A DNA stretch of 64,000 nt from Doryteuthis pealeii. Lineage: Eukaryota; Mollusca; Cephalopoda; Myopsida; Loliginidae. The number at the start of each line of letters is the position of its first letter. Positions within the stretch are counted from its first letter, which is position 1. Below the pieces are notes generated by a model that did no database searches, had not been told where the DNA came from, and was given only the letters and a program-made list of their open reading frames with translations. Where the stretch lies: contig CM042151.1 in the NCBI GenBank assembly GCA_023376005.1, positions 75,647,039 through 75,711,038 of the forward strand. Direction: 5' to 3'. The position numbers and the translations under genes are program-made. Positions 32,284 through 43,081 of the stretch are shown piece after piece.

Positions 32284-32400
32284 TGAAAGGATGAATAAAT
32301 AAAGGAAAGAATGTTGAATGGATAAAATTGATTTAATTTCAGTTACCAACACGTGTTTTGGCCAGGAGTTGGATTCATTTCCATTTTCAACTTACATATT
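32199..32400. repeat. TA runs and a fragment of the Penelope-linked repeat
   Basis: TA runs at 32199-32210 and 32241-32281, then GGAAAGAATGTTGAATGGAT and TTCATTTCCATTTTCAACTT, sequence shared with the arms at 51128 and 51790-51905. Confidence 0.65.
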
Positions 32401-32518
32401 ACTACTATAAACTGTTCATGTTCCTGACACTAATACATTATTCTATGTACTTGACATGAGACTTTGATGAGTTGTGGTGCACCTGAGCACTGTACACAAT
32501 AAATTTCATTATCATTAT

Positions 32519-32519
32519 C

Positions 32520-32555
<36 letters not shown>

Positions 32556-32556
32556 A
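32519..32556. repeat. TA/TG microsatellite
   Basis: TA then TG repeats; 32401-32518 has no recognised feature. Confidence 0.9.
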
Positions 32557-32566
32557 AATAATCCCA

Positions 32567-32990
32567 TAATAAATGATGAGAACTATGCTGATTGTTATAA
32601 TACAGATTTATTGTTAATAGGTGCCTCACATAGTATAATGATTAATTAGCTAGACTAGTGGATCATTGATAGTGAGCTTGATTCTCACTGAGAGCCTCAT
32701 ACTTCTGTTGTTGGCACCTTTCTGTCCACTTTTTTATCGGCATCTGCGCAATTGGCTGAGCAAGCCAATCTCAGAGTGACTTTGGTGCACTGACTCCACA
32801 CAAACTGTGATGCTTGCTGGGGCTACTGTTTACTCTCCTCTCTTCTGGCTCTCTTTGCTGTAGAGGCGACTCTCCTCTCTGCCTGACTCCTCTTTGTGCT
32901 CTCCTCTCTGCCTGACTCTCCTCTCTGCGCTTTGTATAACTTTAAGGCGCCAGGCTTACTTCTGACCTTGTGCTAAACTAAGAAGAAGAA
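32567..32990 (+). repeat. E SINE split by a 250-bp insertion
   Basis: E head and body (CACATAGTATAATGATTA, GAGCTTGATTCTCACTG, GAGCCTCATACTTCT) stop at 32706 and resume at 32957 (TACTTCTGACCTTGTGC). Confidence 0.8.
32707..32956. mobile_element. Inserted element with TGGCGCC-like ends
   Basis: Flanked by TACTTCT (32700-32706, 32957-32963). Ends TTGGCACCTTT and, inverted, TAAGGCGCCA. The inside has CT-rich short repeats (TCTCCTCTCTGCCTGACTC twice). Could be a MITE or a small solo LTR. Confidence 0.6.
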
Positions 32991-33012
32991 AGAGGAAAAA
33001 CATCTTTATATA

Positions 33013-33422
33013 TCTATTAATAATGGAGATTCGCTTCCGGTTTTTGTCTGTAACAAAAACTGCGTCACTGCTTATGTCACATTACCCAACACATAATCCA
33101 ACGTCATAACATAGAATAAATATAGTCAAAATGTTAGCATGCAATGTTAGACAATCCTCATTGTTTCAATAAATAGATGCCCAACGTTACATATTTATAT
33201 ATAGATTGTTTTATTCTAATATAATATTTAAATTTATCGCAATTGTTTCACATTTCAAATTGTCTTTCTTTCTTTTTTTTTACTCCTTTAATAAATTTGA
33301 CGATTTTACATACTTATGGTACACACTCTATGACATTGAATTTTCAGCTCCCATCCCCTCAGGCAATATCTTTCAAAAAATTATTTTTACATCGCCCAGA
33401 GGGTGTCTTTTTATTTTGCTAG
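33013..33422 (+). mobile_element. Helitron H2, copy c
   Basis: Begins TCTATTAATAATGGAGATTC and ends with hairpin CGCCCAGAGGGTG and CTAG at 33419-33422. 410 bp. Confidence 0.85.
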
Positions 33423-33939
33423 TATATATAAAGAAAGATTCAGTATGTATGTATGTATGTATGTATGTTTGTTTGTTTGTACAACGAATGAGCACATGTT
33501 CTTTTACAAAGTAGAGATTGGTGGAGATCAGCAACGACTAAATTTCTATAAAATCCACACCCTATTTTTGTCTGGGGGGGGGGGGTAAAAAACTTTTTAC
33601 CCCTCATTTTCCATAAGAAAAGCTAAATAAAAAATATAATAAGGGTATAAATCAAGGATATATTAAAAAATTAATTTAAGAAATGATTAGAAAATAAAAC
33701 AAAATAATAAAGGATAAAACATAATAAAAATAAAATAAAAGACAAATAGGAGGAAAGAGGGGGGGGGAAGGAGGAGCTCTCAAATTAGTTTTGACAAACA
33801 AAAAGAAAAAAAGAAAAGAAAAATGCAAACAAGAAGAATAATAAAGATAAACAACTTAAAAAGAAAAAGATATAAAGAATAAAAGATAATAGAAAATATA
33901 TAGAAAAATAATTTTTATTAATCTATATAGAAATATATA
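33423..33939. other. GTAT run and A-rich sequence
   Basis: A GTAT/GTTT microsatellite at 33443-33480, a G run near 33577, and A-rich low-complexity sequence from 33600. No gene is seen. Confidence 0.6.
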
Positions 33940-34622
33940 TCTTATTATAATGGAGATTGTGTGTTTTTCTGTCTGTAACCGAAACTATATTCCTACTCAA
34001 GTCACAATTCTCTTAGTTATTGACATCACATTCTCCATGATTTTATTTTATCTAAACCTCAATTATTAATAAAATTGTCTTACATTATTAATACTGTTAA
34101 CTATGTTTACATACTGACAACATGCAATTGTATTTATATATACAACAAAATAGCGGTTTACAGTATGAATGGGAAGGCTAATTTGCATATTAATATTAAA
34201 AAATCGAATTTAATAATTATGTGCTTGGTATTATTGATTTCTAACTGTTTGGTTTTATTTTAATGAATATAAGCAAAAATCTCTTCAATGAATCTTAAAT
34301 GAAATCCATTAACAAGATAAAATAACTGTCATTTTATTCTTCACTTCCTCTTATAACTAAATACTTAAATTATTAAAAAATAACAATGAAAGACGAGAGT
34401 GATGGAAGAGTAAGTTTCAGTTGTTCCATTTTTTATTATACTCCCTCTGTTTCAAATCTTTTACCATACTCCCTCTGTTTCAAATCTTTTACCATACTCC
34501 CTCTGTTTCAAATCTTTTTATCTGTATTCTTATTTAGTTTCATTAGCCTTTCTAATTTAATACAATATTTTATTACATTAAAACTTAAATACTTGCACCC
34601 GGAGGGTGCATATATTTTCTAG
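33940..34622 (+). mobile_element. Helitron H1, copy c
   Basis: TCTTATTATAATGGAGATTG start; hairpin GCACCCGGAGGGTGC; CTAG at 34619-34622. Contains a 28-bp local repeat (ATACTCCCTCTGTTTCAAAT type), three units at about 34437-34520. Confidence 0.9.
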
Positions 34623-34990
34623 TATATATAAATAATTTTTATTAATCTATATATAAAAGTATATAGAAAAATAATTTTTATTAATCTATATAGAAAAATA
34701 TATAGAAAAATAATTTTTATTAATCTATATAAGTTAAGAGTAAGGAAATGAATCCGACAGTATATGTATAGATAAAAGGGTATGAAAACACACAATGTTG
34801 TTAAAATGAATATATTTTTATATCATTTTCATTGCTAATATTGACAATATTTCGATTTATAAAAAATCAATATTAGCAATGAAAATGATATAGAAATATA
34901 TTCATTTTAATAACATTGTGTGTTTTCATACCCTTTTATCTATATGAAAATATGTAGAAAAATAATTTTTATTAATCTATATTTAAATAT
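34623..34990. repeat. Palindrome in an AT minisatellite
   Basis: Arms 34767-34845 and 34867-34943 (TAGATAAAAGGGTATGAAAA and inverse). GGAAATGAATCCGACAG at 34744 just before the left arm also occurs, reversed, at 51886 beside Penelope fragments. Repeats of TAGAAAAATAATTTTTATTA flank it (from 33900, 34630 and 34945). Confidence 0.8.
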
Positions 34991-35037
34991 AGATAAGAGA
35001 TAAATATAGATAAGAAGTAAAGAGTTCTAGAAGACAT

Positions 35038-35712
35038 GTTACAACATGACATCCTGCATAAGATGTAAAGAATCTCACTTCTTGGTCAATGAATGAAACT
35101 CTGACTGAGTAACCTCTTGACAGAGTATCTGCTCACAGAAAGGATTTACAGACTTAGTTGTCATGTGCAGCCCTCATGACAGACATATGTAATCCATGCT
35201 CACAGGAAGTGGGTGTTGTAATGGTTAAAGTCATGGGAAATGGACTTGTCGCCCCAAGTTCAAATCCTGGATGTGGTAATTGCATGACAGACATATGTAA
35301 TCCATGCTCACAGAAAGTGCGTGTTGTAATGGTTAAAGTCATGGGAAATGGACTTATTGCCCCAAGTTCAAATCCTGGATGTAGTAATTACATTTCACTT
35401 AGCGCTAATACCCTTGGGAAAGGTATGAATCACACTCTCCCTCCAGCTATGGATAAATAGTAGGGCAGATTGGGGTCTTTAACCTTGGTTAGACAACTGC
35501 TCTAGGAGAAGGAAAACTCTGAATTACATATATAGGTGTGGGCCACACTTATGCTTCCTGAGGGCCACATGTTTGATATGTCTGTGTTACAACATGATCT
35601 TGCATGAGATGTAAAGAATCTAACAACTCTGTTAATGAATGAAGCTCATTCAATAGTGTCTCTCTGCAGAACTGAGTAACCTCATGGAAGAGTGTCTGCT
35701 CATAAATAAGCA
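35038..35712 (+). repeat. Flank duplication around a D SINE with doubled head
   Basis: TGTTACAACATGACATCCTG...GTATCTGCTCACAG (35038-35140) has a diverged copy at 35586-35712. Between them is a D SINE whose tRNA-like head (GTGTTGTAATGGTTAAAGTC, AAGTTCAAATCCTGGATG) is present twice, about 109 bp apart (35174 and 35283), followed by a single body and tail to 35530. Confidence 0.8.
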
Positions 35713-35828
35713 GCAAAGCTTCCTAGTTGCCATGTTACATGAAGACTGCAGAACTGATTCTTGAAACGTTCAAAATGGCTGGATACTTTACTTGATAGTC
35801 ATTATATACCTTAAGTTCTTTACAAAAA

Positions 35829-36051
35829 TATTTGGACCATATGACCTTTTGCGATCTCGATTCACAAGGACATTTTTTTCATTCAAACCATCAAAATCCT
35901 GTTGTTTGTTAGGGGTTAGTTTTATAATTAAAAAAACCTCTAAAAATCGTCTGTTAACAAACAACCGAATTTTGACGGTGTAAATGAAAAAAAAATGTCC
36001 ATATGAATCAAGATCGCAAAAGGGGTGCCTAAAGGTCATATGGTCCAAATA
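35829..36051. mobile_element. Foldback MITE (TATTTGGACCATATGACC ends)
   Basis: Arms 35829-35882 and 35982-36051 are inverted (TTTTGCGATCTCGATTCA and reverse), with a second nested inverted piece near 35905-35960. Target duplication not seen. Confidence 0.75.
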
Positions 36052-36293
36052 TCTGTCTTTAAAAAGAAAACAACAAATTCTCTTTTTGATGATTACTCAT
36101 CAGGAAATCTCCAGCACAAAACTTTGCAAACCATTTTTGACACATTTAATCATTCACAACACCTTATCCATAAACTGCACAGATTTTTATTTTGTCATTC
36201 AATTAGATAAAAGAAAATAGCATAATATATTGAAAATATATCTGATTTTTTTCCACTTTCAATGTAAAAACCAATAAACAAAAAATACAAAAA

Positions 36294-36340
<47 letters not shown>

Positions 36341-36422
36341 AATAAACAAACAGTCCACTGCTTAATAATAAAAAAAAAGAAGGTAGGCCAAACCTGGAAT
36401 GATAATCAAACATTACTGAACA

Positions 36423-36456
<34 letters not shown>

Positions 36457-36486
36457 GTGAACCAGATGAACCTGATAATAAACAAT
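36052..36486. other. Unassigned sequence with two AC microsatellites
   Basis: AC runs at 36296-36340 and 36421-36455. No gene is seen; minus-strand frames through them are Val/Cys-rich artefacts. Confidence 0.7.
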
Positions 36487-36690
36487 ACCGGTCCCTGCCA
36501 ACTCAGCACATGAGTAACACAAATTAGGTTATCTGATCAGTGCAGTAAAGTATGGAACTGACGGTAGGTGTGGTGCTCAACCTCAGCAAAAACAATCTCC
36601 CTGGTCTTGCGCTAGCGAAAAGAGTATAGACTCCCTCGATGTTCTGCTGATACCGACAATAGGCCACTCTGCCAACTTTTTTTACTTTAA
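36487..36690 (+). repeat. A SINE, head truncated
   Basis: CCGGTCCCTGCCAACTCAGC, GGTCTTGCGCTAGCGAAAAG, GCTGATACCGACAATAGGCC. Confidence 0.85.
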
Positions 36691-36699
36691 CTATGTTAC

Positions 36700-36800
36700 T
36701 ATAATCATCATCAAGGCATGCTGACAGCACATATTCCATTGACTCTCTCCCCATCTTTCTCTATCAATCATTGCACTTACTTAGTCCTATAGATGGCATC
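36700..36800 (+). repeat. C repeat, 5' fragment
   Basis: CATGCTGACAGCACATATTCC and CATTGACTCTCTCCCCATC. Short and diverged. Confidence 0.6.
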
Positions 36801-37368
36801 CAGTGCTACACACAGGGCTGGCGCATACTACCCTTGAAATTCCCGACCGGCTCCTCCACCTAATGAATTCACTGTATCTCGAATGCAAACGCTACGCCAT
36901 GACGTCCAGAGTTGTCAGTAGGGCCTCTGTGATAGAGATGATAGGATACATCTGCGAGATCTTGATAGTGCAGCAGTCACTATATGGTAACCGTACCTTT
37001 GAGAGGGAGGTGACATCGATGCCATACTGATGAAGGGAGCACATTGTAAGAGCTGGTGTTTCTTTTAGTTTTTGTGTTTGGACATTCCAGCATGCAAAAT
37101 GATGAAATTCTCTGCGACAGAACATCCCAATCTTGACACTCGTACTAATGAGACATTAGACGTATCAGTTCTTTTAGTTTTTGTATTCAGACATTCCAGC
37201 ATGCAAAATGATGAACTTCTCTGCGACAGAACATCCCAGCGTGACACTCGTACTAATGAGACATTGGACGTATCAGTTCTTGTGGAAGGCATATCAGAAG
37301 TTGTATTCGAGATTGTAGGTGAATTTGTCAAAGGAGTATCAAGGAAATATACAAATTTGCATATATAA
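36801..37368. other. Unassigned GC-richer segment with a 108-bp tandem duplication
   Basis: Frames of 75 and 98 codons on + (36803-37030, 37072-37368) and 119 on - do not match a family I know. A block (TTCTTTTAGTTTTTGTGTTT to GACATTAGACGTATCAG) is doubled at about 37062-37170 and 37171-37280. It may be a decayed retroelement or an exon of an unknown gene; no splice sites are convincing. Confidence 0.4.
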
Positions 37369-37562
37369 CCTGCATGTATATCCTGGTTAGGGGGTAAAAA
37401 GATGGTTAAACGCAAGGAAAACACAAAAATTTCAAATTCAAAGATTTTGAATTCAAAAAAGTATGATGTGCCCTCTTGAAGCTCAAAAAAAAAAAAAAAA
37501 AAAAATTATTGAATTATTTGAAAAAAAAAAAAATTCATAAATAATATTTCATCTATTTGATT
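37369..37562. other. A-rich spacer
   Basis: A runs (37487-37505, 37522-37532) and a GATT repeat; nothing else recognised. Confidence 0.6.
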
Positions 37563-37972
37563 GATTGATTGATTTTAACAGCATGCTAATCCGTTTAGGG
37601 TTATTTTATACCCAAAGGTTAGTAAATCACACTCATTGTATGTGCAAATTCACATTTTTTGTGTATGTGTTTTTTAATTTTAATTTTTTTTGCACACGGT
37701 CCTATCGAATACGAATAATTTTCAAGCAGGTCTATTTGCCCCATAAATGGAATCCGAACAGGGACTACCACTCCTGGTTAAAGTGAACCTAGGAGTTATG
37801 ACAATGAAGGGGTACTGGACACTCCCTCAGATCTCCAGAACTGGAGCCTCACCATCAGATGCAGTTAAGAGGTATGCTCAAAACATCCCCATTTCTTTTG
37901 GTTTGGGTGTCTTACCCCTCAGTCGGAGATGCCGTCAGTGTATTGTATTCTAAACCCTGCTGACAGGACTAG
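37563..37972 (-). repeat. B2 retroposon, full length
   Basis: The most complete B2 copy. Reverse-strand ends: TCAGCAGGGTTTAGAATACA at the right and AACAGCATGCTAATCC at the left. It lacks the B1 middle module. Confidence 0.85.
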
Positions 37973-38065
37973 TTTACTGTAGTGTACACTACACTACTAT
38001 ACAACAATACCTAAATTATAAATGCATATAGATATAAAAGAAAAAAAAAACTTGAAAGAAACATT

Positions 38066-38073
38066 TATAAAAG
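38066..38073 (+). promoter_or_regulatory. TATA box for the proposed ZNF-2 gene
   Basis: TATAAAAG, a close match to the metazoan TATA consensus, about 30 bp before a possible start near 38098. It lies at the edge of the repeat-poor island. Inferred only. Confidence 0.4.
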
Positions 38074-38097
38074 AACGCTAATTCGTAGTACAGTGAA

Positions 38098-38301
38098 AAA
38101 TGACTTATTAAGCGCTTAAAAAAACTAACCTTGTGTCAGACTCGTCAGTAACTCAATAGATTTCACAGTAACTTACTAGACTGGAAGTTATCTCAGTCGG
38201 GGACATATTTCTGTTTGTACCGCTTTAGTAGTTGGAGAGAATTGAGTCCTTCAAAAATTGCTACTGGATCGAGATATTTCATTAATTTTAACAAATTATT
38301 G
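38098..38301 (+). other. Proposed ZNF-2 exon 1 (5' untranslated)
   Basis: The 3' border is a good donor, ATTG|GTAAGG at 38302. The 5' border is a guess from the TATA box. The sequence is unique, without repeat matches. Confidence 0.35.
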
Positions 38302-39630
38302 GTAAGGAACTTATTTTTAATGTACTTAAAATGCATTTAGGACCTTAAAGGTGTTTTATGTTGTTAATGAATATTTTAATTAAAGCTTTTCTTTTGTCTG
38401 TCTCTCGGATTTCGAGTTGTTATTTTTTTTTAATCTACATCTTGTAAAGCGTTAAATAACGCTTTCTTGCATTGTCTTCTTAAATGTTCGGGACGTGTTT
38501 CATTATCCAAATCATTTTTAAAAACATTAACCACGTTCATTTATTTTGCCTTCTTATTCTTTTTGTGATATTTTTGTAAGCTGTTTCACTATTCGTTTCA
38601 TTGTATATATATATATATATATACATTTTTTTTTCTTATGAAAAATGTCTCTAGTTTTATTCTTTTTTAGCTTTACCTGCCACCGTATGTTCAGCTTAAT
38701 TCCTTTTACGGGTGTGCAAAAGAACCATAATATCCTGTGTTAACAAATTTATTACAGATTTTTTTAATGTTGAAATAGAAATTATTTTAAATATTTTTGA
38801 CATCTATCTTGACCAGTTATTATGAATAGAATTTAGCAGATATCGAATTTATTCAGTAGTAATGAGGTGAAAATCTAGTAGTTCTTTCTTCATTCTATAA
38901 TCACACGAGATATGTCATTGATTATTAGTTCCCCCTTTTTTATTTATTTTTTTGGTCAACTTTACCGGAAAAAGATCGAACCTTAATTGTTAAGTTTGCC
39001 CTTTATTTTTCTTTAATTATAAAATCGTGTTCGGTTGGGAAATATACTAGAATCATTTTATCTTATTTTTAAAAATAATTTCTGTATTGTCTATATATAT
39101 TTTTTTATTTTGTTTAAAACAAAATTTATTGCTTTTGTTTCTTAAAAATTTTTTAAAAGTGCTATTTTTCGGAAGATGTTGGTAAAATAATGGTGACTAT
39201 TACTTTTAGCTAATTAATAAATATATAATTGTAAATATACAATACATAAAATATTTTTTTTAAAATCTACCAAAAAACTTCTGTAGTGTTTTAAAAGTGT
39301 ATAATAAAACTTTCAACGTGTCATGCACGATTCAGTATTTGGATTTAAAAAGAAAAGAAAAAAAGAATTGTCATATGTATAAGTTTCTGGCGAAACTTTC
39401 TATATTTTTCGAATAGAAGTAGCTGGACACTTTTGCACATATTTTTTTTCTTTTTTAATTAACCAAATTTCAATGACCTCCAATTAAACCGACATCTTCC
39501 TAAAAATCGAACCAAAGTTTCTGTCGATTTTTAGGAACATTTTGAAAATCATTAAGAAAATTATAAAATTTAAATCTCGTACTTTTGATATTGTTTAACT
39601 AATTAATCAAATAAAACCAATTTCTTTCAG
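38302..39630 (+). other. Repeat-poor intron 1 of the proposed ZNF-2 gene
   Basis: 1.3 kb of AT-rich sequence with no SINE, Helitron or MITE, only a short TA run (38608-38623). It ends in TTTCTTTCAG at 39630, a strong acceptor. Confidence 0.4.
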
Positions 39631-39760
39631 ATTGTTTTAACTAACAAATATTGCTCCATTGTGCATTCGTAAATAAAACGGACAAAACAATCGGCTGTTT
39701 CTTTGACGACTGCTTGCTGACAAGACATTATGCCAAGTGGGGGGAACCAAATCAATTCAA
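39631..39760 (+). other. Proposed ZNF-2 exon 2 (5' untranslated)
   Basis: 130 bp between TTTCTTTCAG and the strong donor CAA|GTAAGT. It contains an ATG at 39730; when joined to exon 3 this frame closes after about 18 codons, so it would be an upstream open frame rather than the main start. Confidence 0.5.
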
Positions 39761-39960
39761 GTAAGTTTTTGTTTATACTCGCGTTTATTTATTTATTTTT
39801 CCTGTAGTATTGGCAGCTTTCACTCTTTTCCTAATCAATGATTATCTAGGAGTGGTATCAAGTTTTGTACAAATACAAATAGGGTAATAAAAAGAAATAA
39901 AGAAAACGAAGGCTACATTATCGTTTTCGATCTCATAGAACAGAAAAATAAAGTAAGCCA

Positions 39961-40820
39961 AAAATAAATTTCCTCCCTGTCGGCGGGTTTTAGAATATAC
40001 TGATAGTATCCGCCCCCGAAGTGGTAAGACCCCCCCCCAAAAAAAAAAGAAAGAAAGAAAAGGGATGTCTCGTGTATGACACTAAACAGCATCTAATGGT
40101 GAGGCTCTAATTCTGGAGCTGTTACTCTCAGGTCCACCTTACCTAGACTGGTTGATCGCCCTGTCGCCTGGGGCGTTAGACTGCACCTCTGCAGAGGGGT
40201 AAAACTTCCCCAATGGGGTCACCTATTGGCCGTAGGTGGCGACCCGTGATGCTTAAGGATAGAACCCAAGTGGATGAGCAGTTCATGACTGCGAATACTC
40301 CACTTTGGCCCTATCTTGAGCTAGACGGGCGCCCCCTCCGATGAATCAGCTGGTTACGTCAAGCTCTAGCACTTATATGATTTTCCAAACCCTATTGCCC
40401 TTATGGCAAGCCCCAACCCCTTTTTATCATATGAGTGCTAGAAGGCAGTGACTGAGGGTTTACATGTCCTAGGAATGATGTTAAACTCTATCTGATGGTG
40501 AGGTTCCAGTTCTGGGGGTTTGGGGAATGTGGAGCACCCCTTCATCACCATTGCTCCTTGGTCCACTCTGGTCCGGAGTGGTAGTACCTGTTAGGGTCCC
40601 ATCTATAGGTTAAATAGAAAAATGTATTTATAAAAAAATTGTATTATCCATTAAGAATTGATTTACTTCAAAACTTTATCGGCATTAAATGACCCATTGA
40701 GGTTGATATGTCGTAAAATGAAACCAAACCAAACCAGACTGGTTGAACCTGCTGAGGTCCCATCTATGGGTCAAATAGATCTGTTTGAAAATTTTTAGTA
40801 AGTTTTATTCTTATCGGTTG
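39961..40820 (+). repeat. B2 retroposon carrying a nested B1
   Basis: B2 head and middle (39975-40144: TTTTAGAATATACTGATAG, CACTAAACAGCATCTAATGG) and B2 continuation (40747-40810: TCCCATCTATGGGTCAAATA) flank the B1 below. Confidence 0.85.
40145..40746 (+). repeat. B1 retroposon with exact 11-bp target duplication
   Basis: Element 40156-40735 (580 bp) is flanked by AGACTGGTTGA (40145-40155, 40736-40746). It starts TCGCCCTGTCG and ends in AAACC repeats, which defines the family borders. Confidence 0.93.
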
Positions 40821-40985
40821 ACCCATACTTACAACCATGGGGCAAAACCAAGCTAAGCTCAGTAAATAATTACCTTTAGAAAAAGCATGAATCTATTTCT
40901 TCTCATACCTATGGGTAAAATAGTAGAGAAGGCTGTAGCCTGTTTAGGTCAACCCGTCTAGGAGAAGGAAACCTCTGAATTCAAA
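40821..40985 (+). repeat. E/D SINE fragments
   Basis: ACCAAGCTAAGCTCAGTAAA (E tail) followed by CATACCTATGGGTAAAATAG and CTAGGAGAAGGAAACC (D body). Confidence 0.6.
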
Positions 40986-40999
40986 CCTCCTCGTTTAAC

Positions 41000-41237
41000 T
41001 TGGTCCATAGAGTGTCCGACTAGAAATCATAAGGTTCCAGGTTCGATAACAGCCCTCACCAACTCAGTTATGAGTAGCACAAGGATATGTGTGGTAAAGT
41101 GAGGAGCTGATGGTGGGTGTGTTGCTCCGCCGCAGTTGCCAAAAACAATCTCCTTGGTCTAACGCTAGTGAAAAGGGATAGACTCCCTCGCTTTCTGGCT
41201 GATACCAACTTTAGGCCACCCCCAAAGACTTTACCAG
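41000..41237 (+). repeat. A SINE
   Basis: Head partly lost (GGTTCCAGGTTCGATAAC kept); body ATGAGTAGCACAAGG, CTCCTTGGTCTAACGCTAG, AGGCCACCCCCAAAGAC. Confidence 0.85.
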
Positions 41238-41635
41238 CATGATGCCCTGTCACTGATTGCATTCTTTGCAGAGGAGTAAGACCCCCTCCCCCCGAATGGG
41301 AGTTCGCCTGGTATAACACGAAACTGCATCTGATGGTGAGACTCCAGTTTGGGATCTCTGGGGAGTATTAAATACCCATTTCTTATCATTACTCATAGAC
41401 TTGGAGTGGTAGTACCTGTTAGAGTACCGTCTGTGAGTCAAATTAGATCTGTTTGAAAATGAATAGTATTAGATATGAATACTGGAATCAATATAACTAT
41501 GTGCAAATAATTTGTATCAAATTTTGGTGTTGAATAACCCATTAAAGATTGGTATGCCATTAACCAAATCAAAATTTCACTCCTTCCTAAATAGAAGCAT
41601 CAACATCATCATGGATAGCTGTTTTAATAGGTGAA
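41238..41635 (+). repeat. B2 retroposon and a short local repeat
   Basis: CCCTGTCACTGATTGCATTC, AACTGCATCTGATGGTGAG, ending GGTATGCCATTAACC near 41568; then a unit like those at 2221-2450 (CTAAATAGAAGCATC). Confidence 0.75.
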
Positions 41636-41639
41636 TTTG

Positions 41640-42065
41640 GTGGTGGAGTCGACCCTTCTTTTCCATTACTCCTAGGTCATCTCTGACCTGGAGTGGTAGT
41701 ACCTGTTAGGGTCCTATCTATGGCTTAAATAGAAAAATGTGTTTATAAAAAAAAAATTGAGTATCCATTAACAATGAATTTATTTCAAAACTTTGTCAGC
41801 ATTAAATGACCCACTGTGGTTGATATGCCGTAAAACAAATCAAACCAAACCAAACCTGTTAGGGTCCCATCTATGGGTTAAATAGATCTGTTTAAAAATT
41901 ATTTGTAAAGAAAAGGTGCAAAAAAGAAAAAAAAAAAGAAAAGACTCTTAGACAACTACACAACTAATAAAAGTAAATATGAATGTACATTGAACATGAT
42001 TCCCTAACCTCTCAGCATAGAATAACCCTAGATGGGTTGATATGCTGTTAAAATCGGTCAGTCTT
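41640..42065 (+). repeat. B1 3' fragment joined to a B2 3' fragment
   Basis: B1 end (41640-41857, TTGATATGCCGTAAAACAAA) runs directly into B2 (CTGTTAGGGTCCCATC at 41858, GACAACTACACAAC, end ATGCTGTTAAAATC). Confidence 0.75.
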
Positions 42066-42169
42066 TGATTCAGCAGGAATTTAATGGGCATGCTGATTGT
42101 CTATTTATAAAAGCAGAACTTGTGATGTTACATCATGGTAAGAAGGTGTGGTATTATGTCTTATAGTTT

Positions 42170-42375
42170 CACGTAGGGGCCAAATAAATTTGTTTTAAAA
42201 TTCTTTGTATTCGATAGAACCATGTGCAAAAAAAAAAAAAAAAAAAAAAAACCTCTTAAGAAACAACTACACAAAAATTTGAATATGAACATTCAATGAA
42301 TGCAATTCCCTAACCTCTAGGCATAGAATTACCCTAGATGAGTTGATATGCCTTTAAGATCAATCATTCAATCCT
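42170..42375 (+). repeat. B2 3' fragment
   Basis: TTTGTATTCGATAGAACC, an A run, GAAACAACTACACAAA, ACCTCTAGGCATAGAATTAC. Confidence 0.75.
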
Positions 42376-42444
42376 TGACAGTTGCATATAAATTCACACA
42401 CTTCAGCATTAGTTGTATAGATTTATCCACCCTGTTATATCTTC

Positions 42445-42984
42445 TCTTATTATAATGGAGATTGTGTATCTGTCAGTCTGTAACCGAAACCATGTCACAG
42501 CCAATGTCACAATTCCCTTGGTTATTTACATTATATTCTCAATGATTATTAAATAATCATTATTTAATCTTAATTTGCATCTTATTTATTAACAATGTCT
42601 CCATTAAGGTCTAGCTGAGATAGATTTGCCTCAAAATAACCCATATTATTAGTGCATTTAGAATCTTGTAATGTGTCTTGTATATCACTAAGAATTAAAG
42701 ATTTACATAATATATGGTGTAGTTAATTTGCATACTGGTTTTAACAAAACCAGGTTTGATAAATAATTACTTGGTGTTATTGATCTCTAATGTTATTTTT
42801 TTTTATTCTCCAGCGGATTAAAATCAATTCTATGAATTATTTTATATAGAAACCAATTAAAATATAATTAAAATAAGTGTAAGCATTTTATATGCATTCT
42901 TATTTTGTTAGTCTTTCTAACTTGATATATTTTATTAAATTAAAACTTAGATACTTACTCTCGGAGGATGCATATTCTTGCTAG
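42445..42984 (+). mobile_element. Helitron H1, copy d
   Basis: TCTTATTATAATGGAGATTG start; eroded hairpin CTCTCGGAGGATGC; CTAG at 42981-42984. 540 bp, more diverged than the other H1 copies. Confidence 0.85.
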
Positions 42985-42985
42985 T

Positions 42986-43066
42986 ATTCATAAGTTTGAG
43001 TATGTTAGTGTGGACCGTCCAGCAAAGACCTACATTGAACAGCTCTGCTTGGATACGGGATGCTAA
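42986..43066 (+). pseudogene. LINE C-terminal coding fragment
   Basis: 26 codons plus stop directly after the Helitron: VDRPAKTYIEQLCLDTGC resembles the C-terminal tail of mollusc non-LTR retrotransposon reverse transcriptases. The Helitron appears to have landed in, or beside, an old LINE. Confidence 0.5.
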
Positions 43067-43081
43067 TCATCATAATAATGA

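Noticed and set aside
36195..36509. Cys/Val-rich 104-codon frame
   Set aside because: It is translated AC microsatellite.
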